From NCBI GenBank assembly GCA_016712405.1, contig JADJRD010000014.1, positions 124,001-188,000 of the forward strand: 64,000 nt of DNA, given 5' to 3'. Of the stretch, positions 45,967 to 53,974 are shown one piece after another. The DNA comes from Cellvibrio sp. GTDB lineage: Bacteria; Pseudomonadota; Gammaproteobacteria; Pseudomonadales; Cellvibrionaceae. A program made the translations under genes and the position numbers. A model generated the notes under the pieces. That model ran no database searches, was not told the origin of the DNA, and saw nothing but the letters and a program-made list of their open reading frames with translations. The stretch's first letter is position 1. Each line of letters begins with the position of its first letter.

Positions 45967-46810
45967 GTTGCACCGCTGGTTGTTCCTTCCATTTGACTTG
46001 GTCGCTGTAATGCAGAAGTCGCATTTCACCTTGATGATCTTCAATTAAGGCAGTACAACTTTCTACCCAGTCACCGCAGTTTGCATAAAGATATCCTTGC
46101 GCATGACGAAGTTCGGCGTGATGAATATGACCACACACAACGCCATCGTAACCACGACGTTTCGCTTCATCCAGTGCATGCATTTCATAGGTGTCGATTG
46201 CCGCTTTTGCACCTTTGATATTGGTTTTTATTAAGCTGGCTAATGAAAAATAGGGTTGACCAAACACGCGACGAATACGATTGCTCCAGCGATTAATAAA
46301 CAACAGCAATTCATATCCGTGATCACCCACTAATCGCGTTAACCAACTGAGTTGAATATGTGCGTCCATGGCATCGCCGTGCATGACGAGCAATCGTTTG
46401 CCATCACTACGGACATGAACTGATTCTTCCATAATTTCAATAGGGCCAAAACAATCGCCAACAAAACGACGAATCGGATGATCATGATTACCGGGAACAT
46501 AAATCACTTTCATGCCTTTTGCGGCTAATTCATAAAATTTCATTAATATTTGATGATGTTTAGCCAGCCAGCGAAAACGACGCTTCATTGCCCATAGGTC
46601 GACAATGTCGCCGACCAAATACAAAGTGTCGCAACGTAATTCTTCGAGAAATTGCAGTAAGTAATCCGCTTTGCAATCGCGTGAGCCCAAATGAATATCG
46701 GATATCCAAACTGTTTTACCGCTAATAATGTTGGATATTTTAGGCGATGAATCAATTGAAGAATTGGATACGGATGAGGGTTGAGTTACCGCAGAAACAG
46801 GTGGGGTCAT
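45953..46810 (-). CDS. LpxH-like calcineurin-type metallophosphoesterase
   Basis: A 285-residue phosphoesterase with the complete metal-binding set: ISDIHLGS, LVGDIVDLW, YVPGNHDHPI, VMHGDAMD and CGHIHHAE. These place it near UDP-2,3-diacylglucosamine hydrolases (LpxH family, lipid A pathway). The N-terminal ~30 residues are Ser/Pro-rich and probably disordered; a later start cannot be excluded. Because several LpxH-like paralogues exist in Pseudomonas-like bacteria, the precise substrate is uncertain. Confidence 0.85.
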   Translation of the reverse strand: MTPPVSAVTQPSSVSNSSIDSSPKISNIISGKTVWISDIHLGSRDCKADYLLQFLEELRCDTLYLVGDIVDLWAMKRRFRWLAKHHQILMKFYELAAKGMKVIYVPGNHDHPIRRFVGDCFGPIEIMEESVHVRSDGKRLLVMHGDAMDAHIQLSWLTRLVGDHGYELLLFINRWSNRIRRVFGQPYFSLASLIKTNIKGAKAAIDTYEMHALDEAKRRGYDGVVCGHIHHAELRHAQGYLYANCGDWVESCTALIEDHQGEMRLLHYSDQVKWKEQPAVQLNAA

Positions 46811-46910
46811 GACAATATTCCACTACCAAGTTGCACAAATTCTCTGGTAGTTGCATGACGAAATGAAAACACTATGATGAATTTTCTGTGACAGTTGAAT
46901 CGAGAAAGGA

Positions 46911-47696
46911 TTATTGTTCTTGTGATTTCAGCAAAGTGAGAATAAATAATCCGGTCGCAGACAATACAATTGCGGGGCCAGCAGGCGTGTCCCAAAGATA
47001 TGAAGCAATTAATCCCAGCACCACAGCAACGGAACCCAGCAGGCTCGCGAATATCGCCATTTGTTCTGGTGAACGGCTTAGGCGGCGTGCGGCTGCAGCA
47101 GGAATAATCATCAATGCCGTAATTAATAAGACACCCACAATTTTCATGGCAATCGCAATCACCAAGGCCATCAATAACATTAACGCGGTGCGAACCGCCG
47201 TAACAGGAACGCCTTCTACTTGTGCGAGCTCTTCATGAACGGTGATGGATAACAAAGGTCGCCACAACAAAATCAGCGCTATGCAAACACATAAACTGAT
47301 GAGGCCAATGGTAATCACATCGGAAACCGATACCGCTAAAATATCGCCAAACAAATAAGCGAGTAAATCGATGCGGGTTTCAGTAAACAAACTCACGCAA
47401 ACTAATCCCAGTGCTAAAGTGGAATGGGCAAGAATGCCCAATAAAGTGTCAGTTGCTAAAAAGCATTTGTGTTGTAATCCCACTAAAATTAATGCGAGCG
47501 TTAAACAACCCAAGGCCACCGCGAGATTTAAATTAATATCCAATAACAAACCGAAAGTCACACCCAATAATGCGGAGTGTGCGAGCGTGTCTCCGAAATA
47601 AGCCATACGTCGCCACACAGCAAAAGCACCTAATGGCCCTGCAACCAGCGCAACTGCAATTCCTGCCAATAAAGCCAATAATAAAAAATCAGGCAT
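46911..47696 (-). CDS. znuB: Zinc ABC transporter permease ZnuB
   Basis: Inner-membrane permease of the high-affinity zinc importer. The start at 47696 (MPDFLLLALLAGIAVALVAGPLG) overlaps the znuC stop by 8 bp; the longer open frame upstream only reads through znuC. The 261-residue product has about eight transmembrane helices with the family motifs GDTLAHSALLGV and VGVLLITALMIIPAAAARRLS. Confidence 0.94.
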   Translation of the reverse strand: MPDFLLLALLAGIAVALVAGPLGAFAVWRRMAYFGDTLAHSALLGVTFGLLLDINLNLAVALGCLTLALILVGLQHKCFLATDTLLGILAHSTLALGLVCVSLFTETRIDLLAYLFGDILAVSVSDVITIGLISLCVCIALILLWRPLLSITVHEELAQVEGVPVTAVRTALMLLMALVIAIAMKIVGVLLITALMIIPAAAARRLSRSPEQMAIFASLLGSVAVVLGLIASYLWDTPAGPAIVLSATGLFILTLLKSQEQ

Positions 47697-48489
47697 GATG
47701 ATTATGCTCACAATGGTCGCCACAAGCATGACCTGAATGTTTGGCGGTGATGCGAATAATTTTTCCCTGCGCATCGTGTTGATGATCATGATGATGGGTA
47801 TAAATTGCCATAGCAGCAGCGCGTTCCGGTTGATCACCAAATAAAGCGATGTAGGCAGGGTCATTCGTCACTTGTTCGGGGTGGCCTTGGCAACAAATAT
47901 GTTGATTCAAACAAACTACGGTATCGGTCGTTGCCATCACTAAATGTAAATCGTGCGACACCAACAACACACCGCAACCCCGTTGATTGCGAATGTGATG
48001 AATTAATTCATAAAGAGCCGCTTGCCCGGTGATATCCACACCTTGCACAGGTTCATCCAAAACCAGAAGTTGTGGGTTACGCAAAAGCGCGCGAGCCAAC
48101 AATACCCGTTGGGTTTCACCACCGGATAAATGTTGCATGGGTGATTTTAAAAGATGGTCAATGGCCGTTAGTGACAATGTTTCTTTCCAATCGGCTAAAG
48201 GTTTTCCTGCCAAGGTGAGAAATCGTTGGACGGTTAAGGGAAAGCTGGCGTCCAGATGTAATTTTTGTGGCATATAACCCAAACGCAAATCGTTTGAGCG
48301 CCAGATACTGCCCTCATCCGTTTTCATCAGGCCAAGCAGGCTGCGCACTAAAGTTGTTTTTCCTGCGCCATTGGGGCCTATCAGAGTTGTAATTTTCCCC
48401 TGATGAAGTTGCAGGTCAGCTTTTTGTAGCAAAAAACGGCCCTGTCGTTTAACAGAAACCCCTTTAGCTTCAAGTAATAATTCGGGCAT
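47689..48489 (-). CDS. znuC: Zinc ABC transporter ATPase ZnuC
   Basis: Cytoplasmic ATPase of the zinc importer, 266 residues. Walker A is GPNGAGKTTL (~38-47), the Q-loop is YMPQKL, the signature is LSGGETQRVLLARALL, and Walker B is LLVLDEPVQGVD, followed by the H-loop VSHDLHLV. The last ~35 residues are very His-rich (THHHDHQHD, HSGHACGDHCEHNHHA), as in other ZnuC proteins, and could bind zinc. It is followed by znuB and divergent from znuA. Confidence 0.96.
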   Translation of the reverse strand: MPELLLEAKGVSVKRQGRFLLQKADLQLHQGKITTLIGPNGAGKTTLVRSLLGLMKTDEGSIWRSNDLRLGYMPQKLHLDASFPLTVQRFLTLAGKPLADWKETLSLTAIDHLLKSPMQHLSGGETQRVLLARALLRNPQLLVLDEPVQGVDITGQAALYELIHHIRNQRGCGVLLVSHDLHLVMATTDTVVCLNQHICCQGHPEQVTNDPAYIALFGDQPERAAAMAIYTHHHDHQHDAQGKIIRITAKHSGHACGDHCEHNHHA

Positions 48490-48517
48490 GGATAAATCTG
48501 ATAAGCCAAATGAAGAC

Positions 48518-48540
48518 AGAATGTTACACTATCACAATCC
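48518..48540. promoter_or_regulatory. Possible Zur operator in the znuC-znuA divergent region
   Basis: The 77-bp region between the znuC and znuA starts contains AGAATGTTACACTATCACAAT at about 48518-48538. This is a loose dyad resembling the left half of the gammaproteobacterial Zur box (AATGTTATA) with a weaker right half. Zinc-dependent repression by Zur is expected for znu genes, but the match is imperfect. Confidence 0.35.
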
Positions 48541-48566
48541 TTCAAGTCATTTTCCAGTGAAGCCCT

Positions 48567-49424
48567 ATGCGATTGTTGTTGATACTAATGTTTTGTTTGC
48601 CACAATTGGCGTTTGCACAAATAAAAGTGGTTACCAGTATTAAGCCCCTGACCCTTATTCTGCAGGAAATTGGCGGCGATAAAATCCAGATCGAACAATT
48701 GATTCCTGATCAGGCATCCCACCATGATTACCCACTAAAGATGTCTGATCATCGTCGTTTGCACCAAGCCGATTTAATTGTCTGGATTGGTGCGGATCTC
48801 GAAAGTTTTTTAGCACGTCCTCTTGATAATCTGGATAAAGAAAAAACACTACCTTTGATTGATTTGCCCGATATTCTATGGCCTTCAAATTCTGAAGAAG
48901 AACATGGCCATCATATTCGCGATCCACATTTATGGCTAAACCCCCAAAACGTGATGGTAATTGTCAAATCCGTAACAAAAAAACTAGTAGAGTTGGATCA
49001 AGCACACGCGAGTGAGTTTCAGCGCAATGCAGAGCAGTTTATTTTTTCAATTGAAAAGTTGGATCAAGAAATTGAAAAGCAGATGTTACCACTCAGCCAT
49101 AAAGGTTTTGCCGTGTACCATCATGGTTATAGTCATTTTGTGAATCGATTTCAGCTCACACAATTAGGTTATTTAACCTTAACGCCGGAAAGAAAATCTG
49201 GCGCAAGAAATTTGAATCAACTATTGAATAAATTACAGAAAGAAGGGAAATGTATTTTTGCAGAACCTTTTGTGGATGATGCACAAGTCAAAGCGATTGC
49301 AAATAAGCATCAGCTGAGGTTGGGATATTTGGATTTAATGGGTGTTAAATCCGATAATTATCAGCAGCTGATGCGGGCAATGTCAGATAGTTTTTTAACC
49401 TGCTTGTCTGATGGGGGTCGCTAA
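48567..49424 (+). CDS. znuA: Periplasmic zinc-binding protein ZnuA
   Basis: Solute-binding protein of the zinc importer, 285 residues, signal peptide 1-18 (PQLAFA). Zinc ligands are in DQASHHDYPLKMSDHRRL and in HHGYSHFVNRF, with a further Glu/Asp site in AEPFVDD. The His-rich loop is short (EEEHGHHIRDPH, ~111-122). Its 3' end overlaps the convergent 49395-49679 gene by 30 bp. Confidence 0.94.
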   Translation: MRLLLILMFCLPQLAFAQIKVVTSIKPLTLILQEIGGDKIQIEQLIPDQASHHDYPLKMSDHRRLHQADLIVWIGADLESFLARPLDNLDKEKTLPLIDLPDILWPSNSEEEHGHHIRDPHLWLNPQNVMVIVKSVTKKLVELDQAHASEFQRNAEQFIFSIEKLDQEIEKQMLPLSHKGFAVYHHGYSHFVNRFQLTQLGYLTLTPERKSGARNLNQLLNKLQKEGKCIFAEPFVDDAQVKAIANKHQLRLGYLDLMGVKSDNYQQLMRAMSDSFLTCLSDGGR

Positions 49425-49679
49425 AGTAAATTGCGTTGGTAATCGCAATTTGACACCCTGAACAGATAATTCATCAATTTGGCGCTTATTTAATTCCATG
49501 ACAAATGCGTCATAACATCGGCGCACTTCTTTTTCGCCACAGAGTGCCGTTTCTTTTAACAACTCCATCATTCCATCATCAGTCGAAATGCGATGACGAA
49601 CACCTGTTTTATGAAAATAACTGCTGGCGAGTTGCTGCATCCGAAAAATCGCAGCCTGAGAAAAAATTAATCTAGTCAT
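49395..49679 (-). CDS. Small basic protein of unknown function
   Basis: A 94-residue protein starting at 49679 (MTRLIFSQAAIFRMQQL), supported by AAGGAG 6 bp upstream. An in-frame ATG 33 bp further left lacks one. It is helical in character, has two Cys and no signal peptide or transmembrane segment. I do not recognise the family. Its 3' 30 bp overlap the end of znuA in the opposite direction. Confidence 0.6.
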   Translation of the reverse strand: MTRLIFSQAAIFRMQQLASSYFHKTGVRHRISTDDGMMELLKETALCGEKEVRRCYDAFVMELNKRQIDELSVQGVKLRLPTQFTLATPIRQAG

Positions 49680-49808
49680 ATAAAGCTCCTTAACAAGTGA
49701 TTCGCAGTGCAAGTAGCGTCTGCTATTCCCCAGTCTAGGTTGATCGCTGGGGAATGCGAGGGACTCTTACGCCAGTTAAAAAGCAGATTACAAATGTGTG
49801 AAATGCAC

Positions 49809-49860
49809 AAAAAAAATCCCCGCGTAAACCTTACTAAAAGTTATAAGATTTACCGCGGGG
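49809..49860 (-). terminator. Rho-independent terminator of the small exported-protein gene
   Basis: The arms CCCCGCGTAAA (49818-49828) and TTTACCGCGGGG (49849-49860) pair with one bulged base. On the minus strand they are followed by a run of eight T (complement of 49809-49816). It lies about 80 bp after the stop of the minus-strand gene ending at 49939. Confidence 0.8.
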
Positions 49861-49938
49861 GAATAACACAAGGAGATAACTTACCAATTGCACATAAACA
49901 AAATCAAAATCAAGAACGACAATCCATTGCCATGGAAA

Positions 49939-50196
49939 TTAAAAGGCTAATTGACCTTGCGTTTTAGCTTCCAGTTTTTGCTCAAGTTGAGCATTTAACT
50001 TGTCCAGTAATGCTTGGCTTTTTTCTTCCAAGTCATCAGCGATTCTTTGTTGCGCATCTTCTTCCGTTTCTACCCAAACTACTTTGTTTTGTAGCTCGGC
50101 AGAGGCTAAGGTCAAACTTTCTTGTTTGGCAGCTTGGTCTGCAAAAGCCAAATTGGCTGCAAACAGAGTTACTACTAAAGCAAATGTATTTTTCAT
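49939..50196 (-). CDS. Small exported coiled-coil protein
   Basis: An 85-residue protein starting at 50196 (MKNTFALVVTLFAANLAFA), with GGAGAA as ribosome-binding site. The upstream in-frame start adds an unlikely 18 residues. After signal peptide cleavage around residue 19, the mature ~66 residues are charged and helical (EEDAQQRIADDLEEKSQALLDKLNAQLEQKL), a short coiled coil. The function is unknown. It has a strong terminator downstream and two GTTAC/GTAAC dyads upstream, so it looks like a regulated single gene. Confidence 0.75.
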   Translation of the reverse strand: MKNTFALVVTLFAANLAFADQAAKQESLTLASAELQNKVVWVETEEDAQQRIADDLEEKSQALLDKLNAQLEQKLEAKTQGQLAF

Positions 50197-50269
50197 TTCA
50201 AAAATTCTCCAGATAAATAAGGCAGTTTTGTTGCCCGAATAGACCAACATCTTGTGGATGTCAGATTTT

Positions 50270-50314
50270 GTTACCGTAACAAGTTATTGTTGCCAGTTGT
50301 TACGCATAGTAACA
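50270..50314. promoter_or_regulatory. Two GTTAC...GTAAC dyads upstream of the small exported-protein gene
   Basis: GTTACCGTAAC (50270-50280) and TGTTACGCATAGTAACA (50298-50314) are inverted repeats with related half-sites. Their centres are about 31 bp apart, or three helical turns. A single half-site-like TGGTAACAGA lies at 50450-50459 nearer polA. This looks like a transcription-factor operator pair, regulator unknown. Apart from this, 50197-50552 shows only AT-rich promoter-like sequence before polA. Confidence 0.45.
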
Positions 50315-50552
50315 GATAAATTTGTTTTGGCTAGCGCTGTTATTAGTGTTTTTTGTGATAAGGTGCGAATAATTATCTATTAAAACAGTTATTTGAATGG
50401 TTTTTGAGAGTTTTTATCAAGTCCGAATGGATGTTTCTGTGTGAGTATTATGGTAACAGATATTGATGCGGCTGGGGGTTGGCACCTCAAGGCGGACAAG
50501 GAGAGTCATCAATGGTGTATTCTTCGCCGAATTTCATTTGTTGGATTGTCCC

Positions 50553-53300
50553 ATGTCTCAGTCTCCCTTGGTTCTTATTGATGGTTCTTCTTATTTATAT
50601 CGCGCTTTTCATGCCTTGCCACCCCTGACTAACTCAAAAGGGCAGCCAACAGGTGCAATAAAAGGTGTAGTGAATATGTTGCGCCGCATGACAAAGGAAT
50701 ATCCCCAAAGCCCTATAGCGGTTGTCTTTGATGCAAAAGGGAAAACCTTTCGTGATGATCTTTATGCCGATTACAAGGCCAATCGCCCGCCTATGCCCGA
50801 TGAATTGCGGTTACAGGTTCAACCTATCTACAACATAGTAGAGGCTATGGGTTTGCCGCTTTTGATTGTGGAAGGGGTGGAGGCAGATGATGTGATAGGG
50901 ACTTTGGCTTGCCAGGCCACAGAACAAAAAATGGATGTGATCATTTCCACGGGTGACAAGGACATGGCGCAGTTGGTGACGGAACACGTAACCCTGATGA
51001 ACACCATGACTGATAGCAAATTGGATATTCAAGGGGTGATAGATAAATACGGATTTGGTCCGGAATTAATGATTGATTATTTGGCATTGATGGGCGATTC
51101 GTCCGATAACATTCCGGGTGTGGAAGGTGTTGGAGAAAAAACAGCAGTCGCCTTAATTCAAGGCGCCGGTGGTATTAATGAAATTTATGCGGATTTGGAA
51201 AAAATTCGTTCGCTGGATTTTCGCGGCGCAAAAAAAATGCCGCAAAAATTATTGGAACAAAAGGAGATGGCCTATCTCTCATATCAGTTGGCGACCATTA
51301 AAACTGATGTGGAATTACAAGTTACTCCGGCATCTATTCGACTCTCAAAACCAAACCACGAAAAATTAAAACATTTATTTTCTGAGCTTGAATTCAAAAA
51401 TTGGGTCGCTGAATTAAGTGGATCGGCATCAGTCAGTGAAGAATCTATTGCGAGTGTTGAAACCAGCATTGAAAAAACTATTCCGCCTGAAAAAATTCAA
51501 TACGATATTGTTCTTGATAAAAATGAATTTCATCGTTGGTTAAAACAGTTGAGTGATTCGGCGCAGTTTGCCTTTGATACCGAAACGACCAGTTTGAATA
51601 TTATAGATGCAAAAATTGTCGGTGTTAGTTTTTGTATAACGCCTGGCGTGGCGGCCTATGTTCCCTGTGGACATGATTATATGGGGGCACCAGAACAGTT
51701 GGACTTGCATTGGGTGCTTCAGGAATTGAAGCCTCTATTGGAAAATTCAAGCATTAAAAAAATTGGACAAAATATCAAATATGACCGAAGTGTATTGTTA
51801 AATTACGGTATTGAATTGAACGGAATTGAATTTGACACCATGCTCGAATCCTATATTTGGAATTCAATTGGTAGTCGTCACAATATGGATGATCTTGCAA
51901 AACATTATTTGGATTACACGACTGTCACCTTTGAAGATTTGGCTGGAAAAGGCGTTAAACAATTAAGATTTAATCAGTTACCTGTTGAGTCGGCAAGTCA
52001 TTATGCCGCTGAAGATGCGGATATTACATTGCGATTGCACCAGTATTTCTGGCTGAGATTAAACAAAACAAAAAGTTTGCAATCGGTATTTAACGATATT
52101 GAGATGCCGTTAATCAGTGTTTTGTCGACTATAGAGCGAAATGGTGCTTTGGTAGACGCCAAAATTCTCGGCGAACATAGTCTGGAGTTAGGCGAGAGAT
52201 TAATTCAGCTTGAGCGCAAAGCCTATGAAATTGCGGGCGAAGAATTTAATTTGGCCTCGCCCAAACAACTGGCAGAAATTTTATTTGAAAAACAAAAATT
52301 ACCTGTCATAAAAAAAACACCGAGTGGCACACCTTCTACAGCAGAAGAAACTTTGCAAGAGTTGGCGTTGGATTATCCTCTGCCAAAAATATTAATGGAA
52401 TACCGCGGTCTTGCAAAATTGAAATCGACTTATACCGATAAGTTGCCACTGGAGATCAATAAAAAAACTGGTCGCATTCACACCAGTTACCATCAGGCAG
52501 TTGCCGCAACAGGCCGGCTATCATCACAAGATCCCAATCTGCAAAATATTCCTGTTAAAACGGAAGAGGGTCGACGAATTCGCCAGGCGTTTATCGCGCC
52601 AGTCGGATACAAATTAATTGCCGCCGATTACTCGCAAATTGAATTGCGTATCATGGCGCATCTTTCAGAAGATGAAGGTTTGTTGTCAGCATTCGAAAAA
52701 GGTTTGGATGTACATAAAGCGACTGCCGCAGAAGTATTTGGTGCCACCTTGGATAATGTCACCAATGAAATGCGTCGCAGTGCAAAAGCCATTAATTTCG
52801 GATTAATTTACGGTATGTCTGCATTTGGTCTCGCCAAGCAATTGCATATTGGTCGACGCGAGGCGCAAGGTTATATTGATAAATATTTCGAGCGATATCC
52901 CGGCGTGTTGCGATATATGAATAACATTCGTTCACAAGCGCATGAACAAGGTTTTGTTGAAACCATTTTTGGTCGACGATTATATTTGCCTGAAATTAAC
53001 GCCAACAATAAAAATTTACAAATGGCCGCCGAACGAACCGCAATCAATGCCCCAATGCAGGGTACGGCTGCCGATATTATTAAGAAAGCCATGATTGCCG
53101 TTCATCAATGGCTAAATCAATCTCAAGTAAATGCCAAAATGATTATGCAAGTACACGACGAATTGGTTTTGGAAGTGGAAGAATCCCATCTCACTCAAGT
53201 GGGTGATCAAATAAAAAAACTCATGTCTGATGCGGCTCAATTAAAAGTTCCTTTGGTGGTCGATCTGGGGGTGGGCTTCAATTGGGATGAAGCACATTGA
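50553..53300 (+). CDS. polA: DNA polymerase I
   Basis: Repair and Okazaki-processing polymerase, 915 residues from the ATG at 50553 (MSQSPLVLIDGSSYLYRAFHAL). The open frame extends 90 bp upstream without family similarity. It has a 5'-3' exonuclease (~1-290, VFDAKGKTFRDDLYADYKANR, GDKDMAQLV, GDSSDNIPGV), a 3'-5' exonuclease (~320-500, FAFDTETTSLN, so proofreading residues are present) and a family A polymerase (~510-915, SQDPNLQNIP, ADYSQIELR, RRSAKAINFGLIYGM, MQVHDELVLEV). Its last ~30 bp are part of the tandem repeat that follows. Confidence 0.98.
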   Translation: MSQSPLVLIDGSSYLYRAFHALPPLTNSKGQPTGAIKGVVNMLRRMTKEYPQSPIAVVFDAKGKTFRDDLYADYKANRPPMPDELRLQVQPIYNIVEAMGLPLLIVEGVEADDVIGTLACQATEQKMDVIISTGDKDMAQLVTEHVTLMNTMTDSKLDIQGVIDKYGFGPELMIDYLALMGDSSDNIPGVEGVGEKTAVALIQGAGGINEIYADLEKIRSLDFRGAKKMPQKLLEQKEMAYLSYQLATIKTDVELQVTPASIRLSKPNHEKLKHLFSELEFKNWVAELSGSASVSEESIASVETSIEKTIPPEKIQYDIVLDKNEFHRWLKQLSDSAQFAFDTETTSLNIIDAKIVGVSFCITPGVAAYVPCGHDYMGAPEQLDLHWVLQELKPLLENSSIKKIGQNIKYDRSVLLNYGIELNGIEFDTMLESYIWNSIGSRHNMDDLAKHYLDYTTVTFEDLAGKGVKQLRFNQLPVESASHYAAEDADITLRLHQYFWLRLNKTKSLQSVFNDIEMPLISVLSTIERNGALVDAKILGEHSLELGERLIQLERKAYEIAGEEFNLASPKQLAEILFEKQKLPVIKKTPSGTPSTAEETLQELALDYPLPKILMEYRGLAKLKSTYTDKLPLEINKKTGRIHTSYHQAVAATGRLSSQDPNLQNIPVKTEEGRRIRQAFIAPVGYKLIAADYSQIELRIMAHLSEDEGLLSAFEKGLDVHKATAAEVFGATLDNVTNEMRRSAKAINFGLIYGMSAFGLAKQLHIGRREAQGYIDKYFERYPGVLRYMNNIRSQAHEQGFVETIFGRRLYLPEINANNKNLQMAAERTAINAPMQGTAADIIKKAMIAVHQWLNQSQVNAKMIMQVHDELVLEVEESHLTQVGDQIKKLMSDAAQLKVPLVVDLGVGFNWDEAH

Positions 53301-53303
53301 GTT

Positions 53304-53321
53304 TGTAGGAAATATCTCACA
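53304..53321. promoter_or_regulatory. GacA/UvrY-like upstream activating site, copy 1
   Basis: The 18-bp imperfect palindrome TGTAGGAAATATCTCACA begins 4 bp after the polA stop. The known site for GacA/UvrY/VarA-type response regulators is TGTAAG-N6-CTTACA (enteric variants include TGTGAG). This site keeps the spacing and most of both half-sites. It lies about 45 bp upstream of the likely -10 box of the sRNA gene. Confidence 0.7.
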
Positions 53322-53377
53322 CAAAACTCAGATTTTAGCCACTAGGCGCTATTTTCTTTATCGGTAAAATGAGCAGC

Positions 53378-53629
53378 ACAAGGACAGTAACTCTTACAGG
53401 ATGTCAGAGTAAATGGACTTTCGCTTCAGGATGAAGTGTTGATAGGGAGTAAAAACGGAAGTAAGGCAGGGAAGATGACCTGAGCAGGATGCGAAGGTTA
53501 AAGGATTGCACTTCAGGAGGGGGTGTATAAATGGAGAAGTAAAAAGGAGGCAGGATGCCAATGGGTCAGGAAGATCCATCACCCATGCAGGAAGCACAGG
53601 GAGCCAGCAGGATGCGGCTCCCTTTTTTT
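53378..53629 (+). ncRNA. CsrB/RsmZ-family regulatory sRNA, copy 1
   Basis: Predicted ~250-nt RNA that would sequester the translational regulator CsrA/RsmA. The probable -10 is TAAAAT (53365-53370), so the start is near 53378. The transcript has 17 GGA triplets, 8 of them in CAGGA and 5 in the full CAGGATG repeat characteristic of CsrB. It ends in a GGGAGCC/GGCTCCC stem (53599-53605, 53616-53622) whose loop shows CAGGATG, followed by T7. The location after polA matches the neighbourhood of csrC in E. coli. Short open frames on either strand here are not convincing. The exact 5' end is inferred. Confidence 0.82.
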
Positions 53630-53727
53630 CGTTCTTTTTTCGTTTTGGTGCTTCTATTCTGTTTTTTGGTTCTGCTGTAGATTGCCCTCTCTTTCTTTTT
53701 GAGAGTTTTGCGCGAATTAAAATTTAT

Positions 53728-53812
53728 CGTCATTCCTGCGAAGGCAGGAATCTAGCTTTTGAAACATATCAATAAAATCAAAGGCGGGATCCCTGCCTTC
53801 GCAGGGATGACG
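53728..53812. repeat. Palindromic spacer element, copy 1
   Basis: The arms CGTCATTCCTGCGAAGGCAGGAATC (given here as positions 53728-53752) and the inverse 53788-53812 flank ~35 bp. Each arm is itself a partial palindrome. It belongs to the widespread TCATTCCTGCG-type intergenic repeat also seen at 26399-26422. It lies between the sRNA gene and the first AAA gene. Confidence 0.7.
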
Positions 53813-53974
53813 AAAATGTCGCGATCCTATTAATATTTACGGCCAATGTAAATTGGCGGGCGAGCCTGAATATAGAGCCAAGCGAATGGCATTGCAAAAT
53901 ATTCAAAAATCTACACGCTTATAACAAATTGCATTACACTTACCGCCACTTCTATTTGCTGCCGACCCGTCGCC

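Noticed and set aside
47697..47864. Upstream extension of znuB
   Set aside because: It lies inside znuC; the start at 47696 matches the family N-terminus and gives the usual short overlap.
49707..49967. 86-codon plus-strand open frame
   Set aside because: It overlaps a strong minus-strand terminator hairpin and the end of the small exported-protein gene, lacks a ribosome-binding site, and is low-complexity (many Asn/Gln/Lys).
53380..53622. CRISPR-like or short tandem repeat array
   Set aside because: The CAGGATG motifs are short and irregularly spaced, with no unique spacers of constant length and no cas genes.
53378..53629. Spot 42 (spf), which lies next to polA in enterics
   Set aside because: The segment is about twice as long, is dominated by GGA repeats, and has a GacA-like box; this fits CsrB/CsrC-type RNA instead.
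53394..53775. Small open frames on both strands (67 and 89 codons), repeated at 55650-55959
   Set aside because: They lie inside the repeated sRNA genes. Conservation follows GGA motifs and the terminator and not the codons, and they change between copies 1-2 and copy 3.
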